A stretch of DNA of 64,000 nt from Flagellimonas maritima (GTDB lineage: Bacteria; Bacteroidota; Bacteroidia; Flavobacteriales; Flavobacteriaceae): NCBI RefSeq assembly GCF_003269425.1, contig NZ_CP030104.1, positions 3,381,001 through 3,445,000 on the forward strand, written 5' to 3'. The notes under the pieces were generated by a model. That model was given only the letters and a program-made list of their open reading frames with translations. It was not told where the DNA came from and ran no database searches. Positions 43,624 to 51,854 of the stretch are shown one piece after another. Numbering within the stretch: the first letter of the stretch is position 1; every line of letters starts with the position of its first letter. The translations under genes were made by a program, and so were the position numbers.

Positions 43624-44903
43624 TTCTTAGCAGTAGCAATCTCCTGTACTTCGTCCAACACCCGTAATAGATTTTCACCCCAAAGCTTTGCAATATCTTC
43701 TTCAGTATATCCACGTTTTACCAACTCATGGGTCACATTGAATGTTTCGGAGGCGTCTGACCAACCTTCAATACCACCTCCACCATCAAAATCTGAGCTG
43801 ATACCAACATGGTCTATACCTATAAGCTCTACCATGTAATCGATATGGTCCACAAAGTCTGATACATTTACAGCTTCTGGAGCATTTTCATCCTTTGCTG
43901 CCATCTCATCCCCCATTTTTTTTACCTTGCGATAGTTTGTCATAAACTCCGTAAGCTGTTCATCCGTCAATGAGGAAAATTGTGAACGTTCATACCAATC
44001 AATTTCTAAAGAATCAGCAATTTGCTCATGGATTTTTTTCATATAAGCAGCCCTTGCATCATGCTTATCCGTTTTTAAATACGAACTGAATGCAACTGTT
44101 TGTACAACACCACCATTTTCTTTGAGCAGCATCAGTTGCTCATCATCCAGATTTCTACTATGGTCGCAAAGTGCCCTTGCAGACGAATGGGATGCAATAA
44201 TAGGAGCTTCTGAAACGGCTATCATCTGTTTCATCGATTCTTTGGAGGGATGGGAGATATCTATCATAATTCCCAACCTGTTCATTTCTTCCACGGCCTT
44301 TATCCCCAAATCACTTAGGCCATTGTGTAACCAGATACTGTCTTTTTCCCCTGTATTGGAATCACAAAATTGGCTATGGCCGTTGTGGGAAAGTGAAATA
44401 TATCTGGCACCGCGCTTGTGGTATTCTTCAAATTTGGATAGGTCTTCACCTATAGGATAAGCATTTTCAACACCTATCATGGCTACCTTTTTACCGATTG
44501 AATCTATTCGCCTAACATCGTCTGAGGTCAATGCCAGCTCGATCTTATCAGGCGCATATTCTTCACAAAGCCTATGTATGGCTTCAAACTTGGCAATTGC
44601 GTTATCAGAAGCTTTGGCATATCCCTCAGCATTCAAGGAGTCTTGACCTGTATACACTATCAACCAAGTAACATCCAAACCACCTTCGACCATTTTTGGG
44701 AGATTTATCTGCGTATCAAGATTCTGGGTATAGTTGATACTGTCCGTAAAATTCTTGACGTTGATGTCATTGTGGGTATCAACGGTAATCACTTTATCAT
44801 GAATACGTTTTGCTTTTTCTTTCAAGGTTTCTGTTTTTTTTGGTGTCTTTTCGGCACAAGAAAATAATAGAATTGTAAAACACACTAAGTAGAAATATCT
44901 CAT
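43620..44903 (-). CDS. Membrane dipeptidase (M19), lipoprotein
   Basis: Zinc dipeptidase of the M19 (renal dipeptidase) family, exported. A lipoprotein signal (MRYFYLVCFTILLFSC, Cys at 16) is followed by the amidohydrolase barrel: the metal motif VDTHNDINV, ISLSHNGHSQFCDSNT, and MIDISHPSKESM, with further ligands in APIIASHSSARAL and HVGISSDFDGGGG. At 427 aa the length is normal. It may cleave dipeptides, including D-amino acid or peptidoglycan-derived ones, in the periplasm. Confidence 0.92.
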   Translation of the reverse strand: MRYFYLVCFTILLFSCAEKTPKKTETLKEKAKRIHDKVITVDTHNDINVKNFTDSINYTQNLDTQINLPKMVEGGLDVTWLIVYTGQDSLNAEGYAKASDNAIAKFEAIHRLCEEYAPDKIELALTSDDVRRIDSIGKKVAMIGVENAYPIGEDLSKFEEYHKRGARYISLSHNGHSQFCDSNTGEKDSIWLHNGLSDLGIKAVEEMNRLGIMIDISHPSKESMKQMIAVSEAPIIASHSSARALCDHSRNLDDEQLMLLKENGGVVQTVAFSSYLKTDKHDARAAYMKKIHEQIADSLEIDWYERSQFSSLTDEQLTEFMTNYRKVKKMGDEMAAKDENAPEAVNVSDFVDHIDYMVELIGIDHVGISSDFDGGGGIEGWSDASETFNVTHELVKRGYTEEDIAKLWGENLLRVLDEVQEIATAKN

Positions 44904-45031
44904 AATTTTTATTTACACCTACAAATAAAGCAATTTGACAACAAAATATATGTGCTTTAGAACATTATGTTGTAAAACCTTAGTGATATCACCAAATTTA
45001 ATAAACTAAAAAAGAACTAATTATAAAGCAA

Positions 45032-45829
45032 TTGGGAACACGGGAATTACTATCATATTTGGAAAAATTGGAAATTGGACTTAGCAATTTTTCATACGAG
45101 GAACTTGGAACGGTTGAGGCTGGTGAATTGAAAAAATCCTTTGATTACTTTAAATCGGGATTAGAGGGAAAAGTTTTTGGAGCTCCAGAATTAGAGCAAT
45201 TGGATAGGATTTATGATGAAGTGGGAATTGAAAAGCAAACCAATAGAGATCCAGAAAACCAGCTGAACGAGATTAAACTGCTGTTTTCGTTGATAGATTC
45301 CCTGCAAGAGACGCAATTATCCAATAGACAGCGTCAGATTGTAGAATCACTAAAGAAAATAAATCAACGACTGCTCAAAACAAAAGTGCATCAATCGGTT
45401 GGAGAAAAGAATATACAGAGGAGCAAGACCCCACAAAATTTGTCAATAGAAAAAGATTTTGAAAATATTTCTCATGCAGAAAAGTTAAATCTAAAACACG
45501 TTTTGGTTGAATGTATGGGTGAAATGGAATTATTGGAAGAACTGGTAAGACTTTACAAGCAAAATATATTCGAGTTTATTGGCAGTTTTAAGACCCACCT
45601 ACAGGCACGAAATTTTATTGACATAGAATCAGCATGCAAGAAAATACAGCCATCTCTGCGGATGATGAATACTGTTAGTCTATTGGAAATAGCGAATCAA
45701 ATTATAAGTGTTTGCAAAACAGACAACGATATTAAGCACCTTAACTTTCTATATGATCAATTTTTGATGGAATATCCAAAAATTGAAGAAATGGTAGATT
45801 TTGAAATCGCTGCACTAAAAAATATGTAG
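45032..45829 (+). CDS. HPt-like domain protein lacking the phosphoacceptor histidine
   Basis: A 265-aa cytosolic protein. The C-terminal part (about 165-258) resembles a histidine phosphotransfer four-helix bundle, with IFEFIGSFKTHLQARNF and then SACKKIQPSLRMM at the place where HPt proteins have HKxKPSxxMM. The histidine is replaced (K203), so classical phosphotransfer cannot occur. Residues 1-115 are unrecognised. The start is TTG 45032, as no in-frame ATG occurs before residue 163. It is 19 bp upstream of the acidic protein gene, probably co-transcribed. Similarity is by eye; HPt assignment is tentative. Confidence 0.6.
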   Translation: MGTRELLSYLEKLEIGLSNFSYEELGTVEAGELKKSFDYFKSGLEGKVFGAPELEQLDRIYDEVGIEKQTNRDPENQLNEIKLLFSLIDSLQETQLSNRQRQIVESLKKINQRLLKTKVHQSVGEKNIQRSKTPQNLSIEKDFENISHAEKLNLKHVLVECMGEMELLEELVRLYKQNIFEFIGSFKTHLQARNFIDIESACKKIQPSLRMMNTVSLLEIANQIISVCKTDNDIKHLNFLYDQFLMEYPKIEEMVDFEIAALKNM

Positions 45830-45848
45830 AATCCAAAAACCTTTAATT

Positions 45849-46226
45849 ATGGAAGATATCTTTTTACCCGCCCATTGCCATAGTATCTTTCATCAGCTGC
45901 TTGAATATGCATCTGATACGGACTCCAAACTTATTCTATTGGACGAGATTTTAGAAATAGGAGATAAAAAAGAAATTCCTCTATTGGAAGAGTTGGAAAA
46001 CTGTACAGAACTTTTACTTAGTAACAAGGCATTTGAAATCAAGGAAAAACTTATCGCCAAATTGGGTCTAGCCAATTCTGAAGATGAAGATTTAATGCCA
46101 ATGAGTCTTTGTTTCCTTTATGATGAATTCAATATAAAACCTCCAAAAGTTGACGACGACCTAGATCTTGACTTTGAACTTTCAGTAGCTGTATTTGATA
46201 CAGAACTGTCTGATTACCAAAAATAA
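45849..46226 (+). CDS. Hypothetical acidic protein
   Basis: A 125-aa strongly acidic protein (VDDDLDLDFELSVAVFD near the C-terminus), with helical leucine-rich segments (LLDEILEIG, LLEELENCTELLL). No signal peptide, no recognised domain. It is likely co-transcribed with the HPt-like gene, 19 bp upstream, and followed by a possible terminator at 46246. It could be a partner of that protein; this is inference from proximity. Confidence 0.6.
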   Translation: MEDIFLPAHCHSIFHQLLEYASDTDSKLILLDEILEIGDKKEIPLLEELENCTELLLSNKAFEIKEKLIAKLGLANSEDEDLMPMSLCFLYDEFNIKPPKVDDDLDLDFELSVAVFDTELSDYQK

Positions 46227-46245
46227 ATTACTTTTAAAAGTATTC

Positions 46246-46290
46246 CAATCAATAAAAGAATTGACGGCATCCGTGTTGATTGATTTTTTT
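46246..46290 (+). terminator. Possible terminator after the acidic protein gene
   Basis: CAATCAA (46246-46252) pairs with TTGATTG (46276-46282), enclosing a small ACGG-CAT-CCGT stem, and is followed by seven T (46284-46290). The outer loop is large, so strength is uncertain. Confidence 0.45.
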
Positions 46291-46400
46291 CGTGTTTCAC
46301 AACTCCAAATTAGAATTTCACCACAAATTATTGTCCTTCTGTAATCTTTCGAATAGGTTTACGTTATAATTATAACCCAAATAATTAACAACGAATTATT

Positions 46401-46499
46401 ATGTTATACGATACCTACGGAGAAGAATATTTGACCTTTCTTCAAGAACTCAATGAGATTTTGAGCATTAACGAACTAGCCGAATTGGATTACTTATAG
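46401..46499 (+). CDS. Microprotein 1 (32 aa)
   Basis: A 32-codon frame beginning MLYDTYGEEYLTFLQEL and continuing NEILSINELAELDYL. It is acidic and amphipathic-helical. Its central YLxFLxxLNxxL pattern is shared with the next small frame, which starts 27 bp downstream, so the two are likely paralogous and both real. No signal peptide or membrane segment. No family that I recognise. The pair ends at the terminator at 46647 and stands between the acidic protein gene and rpoD. Confidence 0.55.
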   Translation: MLYDTYGEEYLTFLQELNEILSINELAELDYL

Positions 46500-46525
46500 T
46501 CCCCCAAATTTTAAAACTATCACCA

Positions 46526-46627
46526 ATGAAAAACCAAAGTCAAGAAAACACGGCCTACCTAAACTTTCTAAAGGATTTGAACGATATGTTAACCGACTAT
46601 AACATAAATCAATTAAACCGTACTTAA
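46526..46627 (+). CDS. Microprotein 2 (33 aa)
   Basis: A 33-codon frame: MKNQSQENTAYLNFLKDL followed by NDMLTDYNINQLNRT. It aligns with microprotein 1 over YLxFLxxLNxxL(S/T), with I/M, D/E and Q/K exchanges and then INxL offset by three residues, a pattern not expected from chance. It is followed 20 bp later by a strong terminator. Possible roles include a small binding partner or dimeric helix; nothing in the sequence decides. Confidence 0.55.
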   Translation: MKNQSQENTAYLNFLKDLNDMLTDYNINQLNRT

Positions 46628-46646
46628 AAACCAATGTGCATAGCAC

Positions 46647-46684
46647 AAAAAAAGGGGGATGTCAAAAGACATCCCCCTTTTTAT
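46647..46684. terminator. Strong bidirectional terminator
   Basis: A 15-bp stem (46649-46663 with 46668-46682, core GGGGGATGTC / GACATCCCCC), AAAA loop, with A-run on one side and T-run on the other, so it works in both directions. It separates the microprotein genes (plus strand) from rpoD (minus strand). Confidence 0.85.
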
Positions 46685-46700
46685 TTTAACCTTTTTGGAA

Positions 46701-47564
46701 TTAACCCAAGTAGGATTTTAAAATCTTACTTTTTGATGTATGCCTTAATTTTCTAATGGCCTTTTCCCGTATTTGTCTAACACGTTCTCTGGTAAGGTCA
46801 AAAGTACTCCCAATCTCTTCTAGTGTCATGGATTGCTGGTCACCGATACCATAATACAAACGAACTACATCTGCCTCACGTGGAGAAAGTGTTTCCAATG
46901 CCCTATTGATTTCTGTATTCAAGGATTGGTGCATTAGCTCTTTATCCGGTTTGGGCGATTCACTGGAATTCATGACATCGTATAAACTGGATGTTTCTCC
47001 CTCCTTTAAGGGGGCGTCCATAGATACATGTCTGCCCGTATTTTTTAGGGATTGTTTTACCTCGGTTACCGTCATATCCAGTTCTTTTGCAATTTCCTCT
47101 GCAGAAGGGGGTCTTTCATGCGCTTGTTCCAGATAAGAGAATGTCTTTTTTATTTTGTTGATGGAACCTATTTTGTTCAAAGGAAGTCGGACTACCCTGG
47201 ATTGCTCTGCCAGAGCTTGTAGAATGGACTGCCTGATCCACCAAACCGCATAGGAGATAAACTTAAACCCTCGTGTTTCATCAAAACGTTTGGCAGCTTT
47301 TACTAAACCAACATTGCCTTCATTGATAAGATCGGGTAGTGTCAATCCTTGATTTTGATACTGTTTTGCCACTGATACGACAAACCTTAGGTTGGCATTG
47401 GTCAATTTCTCCAAAGCCAATTGGTCCCCATCTCTTATCCGCTGTGCGAGTTCAACTTCTTCTTGGGCAGTTATCAAATCTATTTTACTGATATCTTGAA
47501 GGTACTTGTCCAAGGATTTTGATTCTCGATTGGTAACCTGCTTGATAATTTTAAGCTGCCTCAT
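46701..47564 (-). CDS. rpoD: RNA polymerase primary sigma factor
   Basis: Sigma-70 of the Bacteroidota type, only 287 aa, lacking the long N-terminal region 1.1. Region 1.2 is [20 protein letters not shown], region 2 has [18 protein letters not shown] and [12 protein letters not shown] plus the region 2.4 segment around [15 protein letters not shown]. Region 3 is about 140-205, and region 4 contains the [22 protein letters not shown]. This is the form that reads the TTG / TAnnTTTG promoters seen elsewhere in the window. It is transcribed alone. Confidence 0.96.
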   Translation of the reverse strand: MRQLKIIKQVTNRESKSLDKYLQDISKIDLITAQEEVELAQRIRDGDQLALEKLTNANLRFVVSVAKQYQNQGLTLPDLINEGNVGLVKAAKRFDETRGFKFISYAVWWIRQSILQALAEQSRVVRLPLNKIGSINKIKKTFSYLEQAHERPPSAEEIAKELDMTVTEVKQSLKNTGRHVSMDAPLKEGETSSLYDVMNSSESPKPDKELMHQSLNTEINRALETLSPREADVVRLYYGIGDQQSMTLEEIGSTFDLTRERVRQIREKAIRKLRHTSKSKILKSYLG

Positions 47565-47761
47565 ATGTGTAAGTCGTTTCTAAATGATTATAGCTTACAT
47601 AATACATCATAAAAGGCTATTTTCCAAACCGTGAGTGTTATTGTTATCAAAATGTTATGAGTATGATAAAAAATCACTCGACAAATACCATTTTGAACGA
47701 TTGTTAATAGTATTTTGATAGAATTGATTCAATAAAGCTCCATAGAAGTGTAAAAAACGTC

Positions 47762-47769
47762 TAATTTTG
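47762..47769 (+). promoter_or_regulatory. Promoter -7 element of the helicase gene
   Basis: TAATTTTG, 14 nt before the TTG start at 47784. It matches the TAnnTTTG pattern; the -33 element is not clear. Confidence 0.35.
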
Positions 47770-47783
47770 TAAGGTTTGATATT

Positions 47784-49322
47784 TTGGAACATTTAATATC
47801 CCGTTTTCCTTTGGAGATAGAAAAAGCAGTAGGCAAAAAAACATTATACGATTACCAGCAAGAAGATCTAAAGAAGATTTTTGAACACATTAACAAACTC
47901 CCCATGGGCACCAACATTTTGTACCAGTTGCCCACTGGTGGAGGAAAAACTGTGGTTTTTTCTGAAATCACGAGAAAATATATACAAGATACGGGCAAAA
48001 AGGTCATCGTGCTTACCCATAGGATCGAACTGAGCAGGCAGACCTCTAAAATGCTTCATGGTTTTGGTGTGGCCAACAAGATTATTAACAGCGAAGTAAA
48101 AGAGTTACAGGATCAGGACGAGTATATGTGCTTTGTTGCCATGGTTGAGACTTTGAACAACAGGCTCCAAGAAGAAAAAATTACCATTAACAACATCGGA
48201 CTGGTGATTATTGATGAAGCACATTACAATTCTTTCAGAAAACTCTTCAAATATTTTGAAGGTTCTACAATATTGGGCGTAACGGCTACCCCATTGAGCT
48301 CGAACATCAAGCTCCCCATGAAGGACAACTATAAGCATTTGATAATTGGGGAATCCATCAAATCATTGATTGAAAAGCGTTTTTTGGCCAAGGCAAATCT
48401 CTACAATTATGATGTTAGTCTTAAAACATTGAAACTTGGCATTCATGGTGATTATACCGTTAAATCCTCAGATGAGCTGTATGGCAACCATAGCATGTTG
48501 GGGAAACTGGTGTCTGCTTACGAAGATATAGCAAAAGGTACCAAAACATTGATTTTCAATAACGGAATCAATACCTCTTTATATGTTTATGAAACCTTTA
48601 AAAAAGCAGGTTATGACATCCGCCATTTAGACAATAAGAATACCGCCACGGAACGTAGGGAAATATTGGATTGGTTTGCCAAAACCCCGGATGCAATTTT
48701 AACATCTGTAAGTATTCTGACCACTGGTTTTGATGAGCCCAGTGTACAGACCATAATTCTCAACCGTGCCACACGGTCACTTACGCTATATTTTCAAATG
48801 ATCGGTCGCGGGTCGCGGATTTTGCCTGACAAAGATGAATTTGCGGTAATTGATATGGGGAATAACCTCGCTAGGTTTGGACCTTGGGATTCTCCGTTGG
48901 ATTGGCAGGAAATTTTCCATTTTCCGGATTTTTATTTGGAAAATATCAAGAACGATGAAGAGATAGAGCGTGATTTTGTATACGAAATGCCGGAAGAACT
49001 TAGGGCCAAGTTTAGTAAATCCGAAAACATTACCTTCAATATAAAGGAAGCGTACAAAAAAGTTTTTGCACAAGGAAAAAAATCGAAATTGGTGCTGGAG
49101 CAAAGCATTGAACAACACGCCCAAATCTGTGTAGAAAACAGTGAGGATGTTTTTGATGCCCGTATTTTGGCCAAGGAACTAAAAGAAGAAATTGCTTATA
49201 GAGTTCGCCAATATTCCTATTGCATCATGAACAACACCAAAAATTACAAAGAATGGTTAGAGGAAGACTACGAGCGTAAATTGCGCTCCAGTATTTCCAA
49301 AAAATTTGCGGCAATGATGTAA
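47784..49322 (+). CDS. SF2 DEAD/DEAH-box helicase
   Basis: A 512-aa superfamily 2 helicase. Motif I is QLPTGGGKTVVF, motif II is VIIDEAHYNSF (DEAH), motif III is GVTATP, and motif VI is QMIGRGSRILP. N- and C-terminal RecA-like domains span about 20-350; the last 150 residues are charged and partly helical. It resembles RadD/YejH-like or type III-restriction-associated helicases, but no such partner is near. The start is TTG 47784 (reading MEHLISRFP), with no in-frame ATG before it. A glycosyltransferase gene follows 38 bp later. Confidence 0.9.
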   Translation: MEHLISRFPLEIEKAVGKKTLYDYQQEDLKKIFEHINKLPMGTNILYQLPTGGGKTVVFSEITRKYIQDTGKKVIVLTHRIELSRQTSKMLHGFGVANKIINSEVKELQDQDEYMCFVAMVETLNNRLQEEKITINNIGLVIIDEAHYNSFRKLFKYFEGSTILGVTATPLSSNIKLPMKDNYKHLIIGESIKSLIEKRFLAKANLYNYDVSLKTLKLGIHGDYTVKSSDELYGNHSMLGKLVSAYEDIAKGTKTLIFNNGINTSLYVYETFKKAGYDIRHLDNKNTATERREILDWFAKTPDAILTSVSILTTGFDEPSVQTIILNRATRSLTLYFQMIGRGSRILPDKDEFAVIDMGNNLARFGPWDSPLDWQEIFHFPDFYLENIKNDEEIERDFVYEMPEELRAKFSKSENITFNIKEAYKKVFAQGKKSKLVLEQSIEQHAQICVENSEDVFDARILAKELKEEIAYRVRQYSYCIMNNTKNYKEWLEEDYERKLRSSISKKFAAMM

Positions 49323-49360
49323 CTAACAGCAATTGTTCTGGCACTGTTTTTATATTGATC

Positions 49361-50605
49361 ATGGAAAAAACAGTATTTATTATCGGTTATATTTGGCCAG
49401 AGCCAAACACCACTGCGGCGGGGCACCGCATGCTCCAGCTGATACATTTCTTCAATTCCCAAGATTATCAAATCACTGTTGGTTCTACGGCCGTACGGAC
49501 GGAGCATAGTTTTGATTTGGATTCCTTAGGTGTAAAAACCGTTTTCCTAAAGCTCAACCATTCAAGTTTTGATACCTTAATAAAAGATTTACAGCCAACT
49601 TTTGTTGTTTTTGACCGATTTATGATAGAAGAACAGTTTGGTTGGCGCGTAGCCGAGTTTTCTCCTATTTCCGTTCGGATTTTGAATACCGAAGACCTGC
49701 ACTCGCTTAGAACCGTACGCGAAGTATGTGTGAAAAAAGGGGAGCAGTTCACGATGGAAAAATGGAAGAATCATCCCAAAACCTTACGTGAAGTTGCTAG
49801 CATCTACCGCTCCGATATTACTCTTTTGATTTCTTCCTACGAAACCGAAATATTAAAAACTGAGTTACATATTTCAGAACAGCTGTTGCTTTACCTTCCT
49901 TTTCATTTGAAAAGAATATTTAGTATGACTCGTGCCAATTGGCCAACATTTGAAGCGCGAAAGGATTTTGTAAGCGTTGGCAATGGCAAACACGCACCTA
50001 ATGTAGATTCTTTAATGGTCTTGAAAGGTTCGATATGGCCCTTGATCAAAAAAGCTTTGCCAGAAGCAAAACTTTTTGTGTATGGAGCATACCTGCCACA
50101 ACAGGTTTTGGAAATGCACAATCCAAAAGAAGGATTTTATATCATGGGTTGGATTGAAGATTTAGAGGCTGCGCTTCAAAATGCGCGGGTTCTGCTAGCG
50201 CCTTTGCGTTTTGGAGCCGGAATCAAAGGAAAGTTGGTCGATGCCATGAAAAACGGTACTCCTAGCATAACAACAATTATTGGTGCAGAGGGCATTAATG
50301 AAAATAGTATTTGGAACGGAACTATCACTTCAAGTATGGAATGGGAAGGGTTTGCAGAAGCCGCAGTAGATCTTTATACAAATAAAGCCAAATGGAAAAA
50401 AGCCCAAGAAAATGGGGTAAAAATAATCAATGAAATTTTTGTCAAGAATCTTTGGGATGAAAGGTTAAAAACACATCTGGGAACAGTATCAAATAATCTG
50501 GATAACCACAGAAACGAAAATATTATTGGAAAACTAGTGCAGCAAGAAGCTTTGGCAAGCACAAAATATATGGCAAAGTGGATCGAAGCGAAAAATAGGG
50601 GGTAG
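49361..50605 (+). CDS. Glycosyltransferase (GT4-like)
   Basis: A 414-aa sugar transferase of the two-Rossmann (GT-B) type. The N-terminal half starts MEKTVFIIGYIWPEPNT, with the typical glycine-rich edge; the C-terminal half contains FVSVGNGKHAPN and the donor-site region ALLAPLRFGAGIKGKLVDAM-type at VLLAPLRFGAGIKGKLVDA, followed by the PSITT-GAEGI segment. The start is ATG 49361. No other polysaccharide genes are adjacent, so the acceptor is unknown. Confidence 0.85.
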   Translation: MEKTVFIIGYIWPEPNTTAAGHRMLQLIHFFNSQDYQITVGSTAVRTEHSFDLDSLGVKTVFLKLNHSSFDTLIKDLQPTFVVFDRFMIEEQFGWRVAEFSPISVRILNTEDLHSLRTVREVCVKKGEQFTMEKWKNHPKTLREVASIYRSDITLLISSYETEILKTELHISEQLLLYLPFHLKRIFSMTRANWPTFEARKDFVSVGNGKHAPNVDSLMVLKGSIWPLIKKALPEAKLFVYGAYLPQQVLEMHNPKEGFYIMGWIEDLEAALQNARVLLAPLRFGAGIKGKLVDAMKNGTPSITTIIGAEGINENSIWNGTITSSMEWEGFAEAAVDLYTNKAKWKKAQENGVKIINEIFVKNLWDERLKTHLGTVSNNLDNHRNENIIGKLVQQEALASTKYMAKWIEAKNRG

Positions 50606-50714
50606 GTTTTTATCTATTGGATTTATACATTTTGTTTCTGAAAATCGCTATGGAATTTTTGGAAAGCATTTTAATACGGTACAGTTATCAGGTTTTAATC
50701 TTACAGAATAAAAT

Positions 50715-51500
50715 TTACAAAAACATTTTACGGGATTCAAAATCTTTAATAGCTGACAGTTTGATACGTTGGTCCATATCAATATCTTCCAATTGTTCTT
50801 TAAAAAGCTCGTTTCCACTTTCTGTTGCGTCCTTGTTCATATTTTCCTGGACTAATTTCTTCTTTGTTAAGTAATCAATAATCGTTCTGCGATTGACGAC
50901 CGGGCCATAATTTTCACTTAATTCATAACGTATTAGTTCAAAGTCAGAATTTATATATTTGAAGACATGCTCCCAATAGCCGTATCTGCCATGGTCATGA
51001 TGTATATACAGATTTCCGTTGTGTATTTTCAAAGAGAGTTTTGGAGAAATAGAAAATCTACCAGCATCACTTCCTGCAGGGAAACAGTGTAAATTCTGGG
51101 ATACCAATTCGTTTTCTCCTTTTTTATTAAAATAAATAGCAATACCATATCTGTTTGTATTTATTTCCCCATGATCTTCATCTTGAATAATATTTTCCTT
51201 ATTTGTATCCCTAACAACAACCAAACTGTCATCTAGTCCATCTCCATTTAAATCTCCATATTTCTTTTCGATTATAATAAACCCATCCGGTATCTCGTAA
51301 TCTGTATGATTTTCATTTTTTTTTGACATTGATGTAGCTTTTGAAGGATTCAAATCATGTTTTTTCGCATGTGGTTCATTACCGTCCGAAATTGTAGAAG
51401 AATCGTTATTTGTAGATTTTCGATTACTGATACAACCTATTATTCCCAACAGAAAAAAGGCAAATAATCCTAAATATAAATACTTGTATTTCTGTATCAT
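50715..51500 (-). CDS. Putative lipoprotein with EF-hand-like repeat
   Basis: A 261-aa exported lipoprotein: lipobox LGIIGC near residue 23, then a disordered Ser/Asn/Lys region (24-70), then a beta-rich domain with YGDLNGDGLDDSLVVV, a calcium-type loop like those of FG-GAP proteins, and LYIHHDHGRYGYWEH. No catalytic motif is evident. It resembles the small secreted lipoproteins often found alone in Bacteroidota genomes. Function is unknown. Confidence 0.65.
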   Translation of the reverse strand: MIQKYKYLYLGLFAFFLLGIIGCISNRKSTNNDSSTISDGNEPHAKKHDLNPSKATSMSKKNENHTDYEIPDGFIIIEKKYGDLNGDGLDDSLVVVRDTNKENIIQDEDHGEINTNRYGIAIYFNKKGENELVSQNLHCFPAGSDAGRFSISPKLSLKIHNGNLYIHHDHGRYGYWEHVFKYINSDFELIRYELSENYGPVVNRRTIIDYLTKKKLVQENMNKDATESGNELFKEQLEDIDMDQRIKLSAIKDFESRKMFL

Positions 51501-51854
51501 CTTTAATTTTGTACGTTATCAATAAACAATATACCCTTACCCTTACTAGGGAAGCTTAAAAATTATTGGTAAATAAATAGTTGAGGTTTACTCTGATATA
51601 GAGATCTCAAAAATACAATAAAGACTTTACATAAGATTTAGAGAACTTTATATCGGAATCCCGTATACTAAATACAATTGTTTTAAAAGCAGTTTTATGA
51701 TGGTTTTGCTTATGAGCAATTGTTTGGTGCAATAGTTAATTCCCACCTTTACAAAATGGCATGTTGGGGCAGGTTGCAAGTACACATTTGAATGACGCTG
51801 TTGATTTGGTTACTTAATAAAGATTTAACCGTTGTTAGGTGTAGTTACTTTTTC
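51501..51854. other. 354-bp intergenic stretch without a recognised feature
   Basis: AT-rich spacer between two minus-strand lipoprotein genes. I find no ORF longer than a dozen codons, no clear hairpin with a T-run and no repeat shared with the rest of the window. The segment around 51715-51810 (less AT-rich than its surroundings) could be a decayed gene, but no recognisable protein remains. Confidence 0.4.

Noticed and set aside
47784..49322. Helicase as part of a restriction or defence island
   Set aside because: No methylase, nuclease or other defence gene is adjacent; neighbours are rpoD and a glycosyltransferase.
51697..51735. Short frame in the 354-bp gap (12 codons)
   Set aside because: Too short, no supporting signals, and not part of a longer protein-like sequence.
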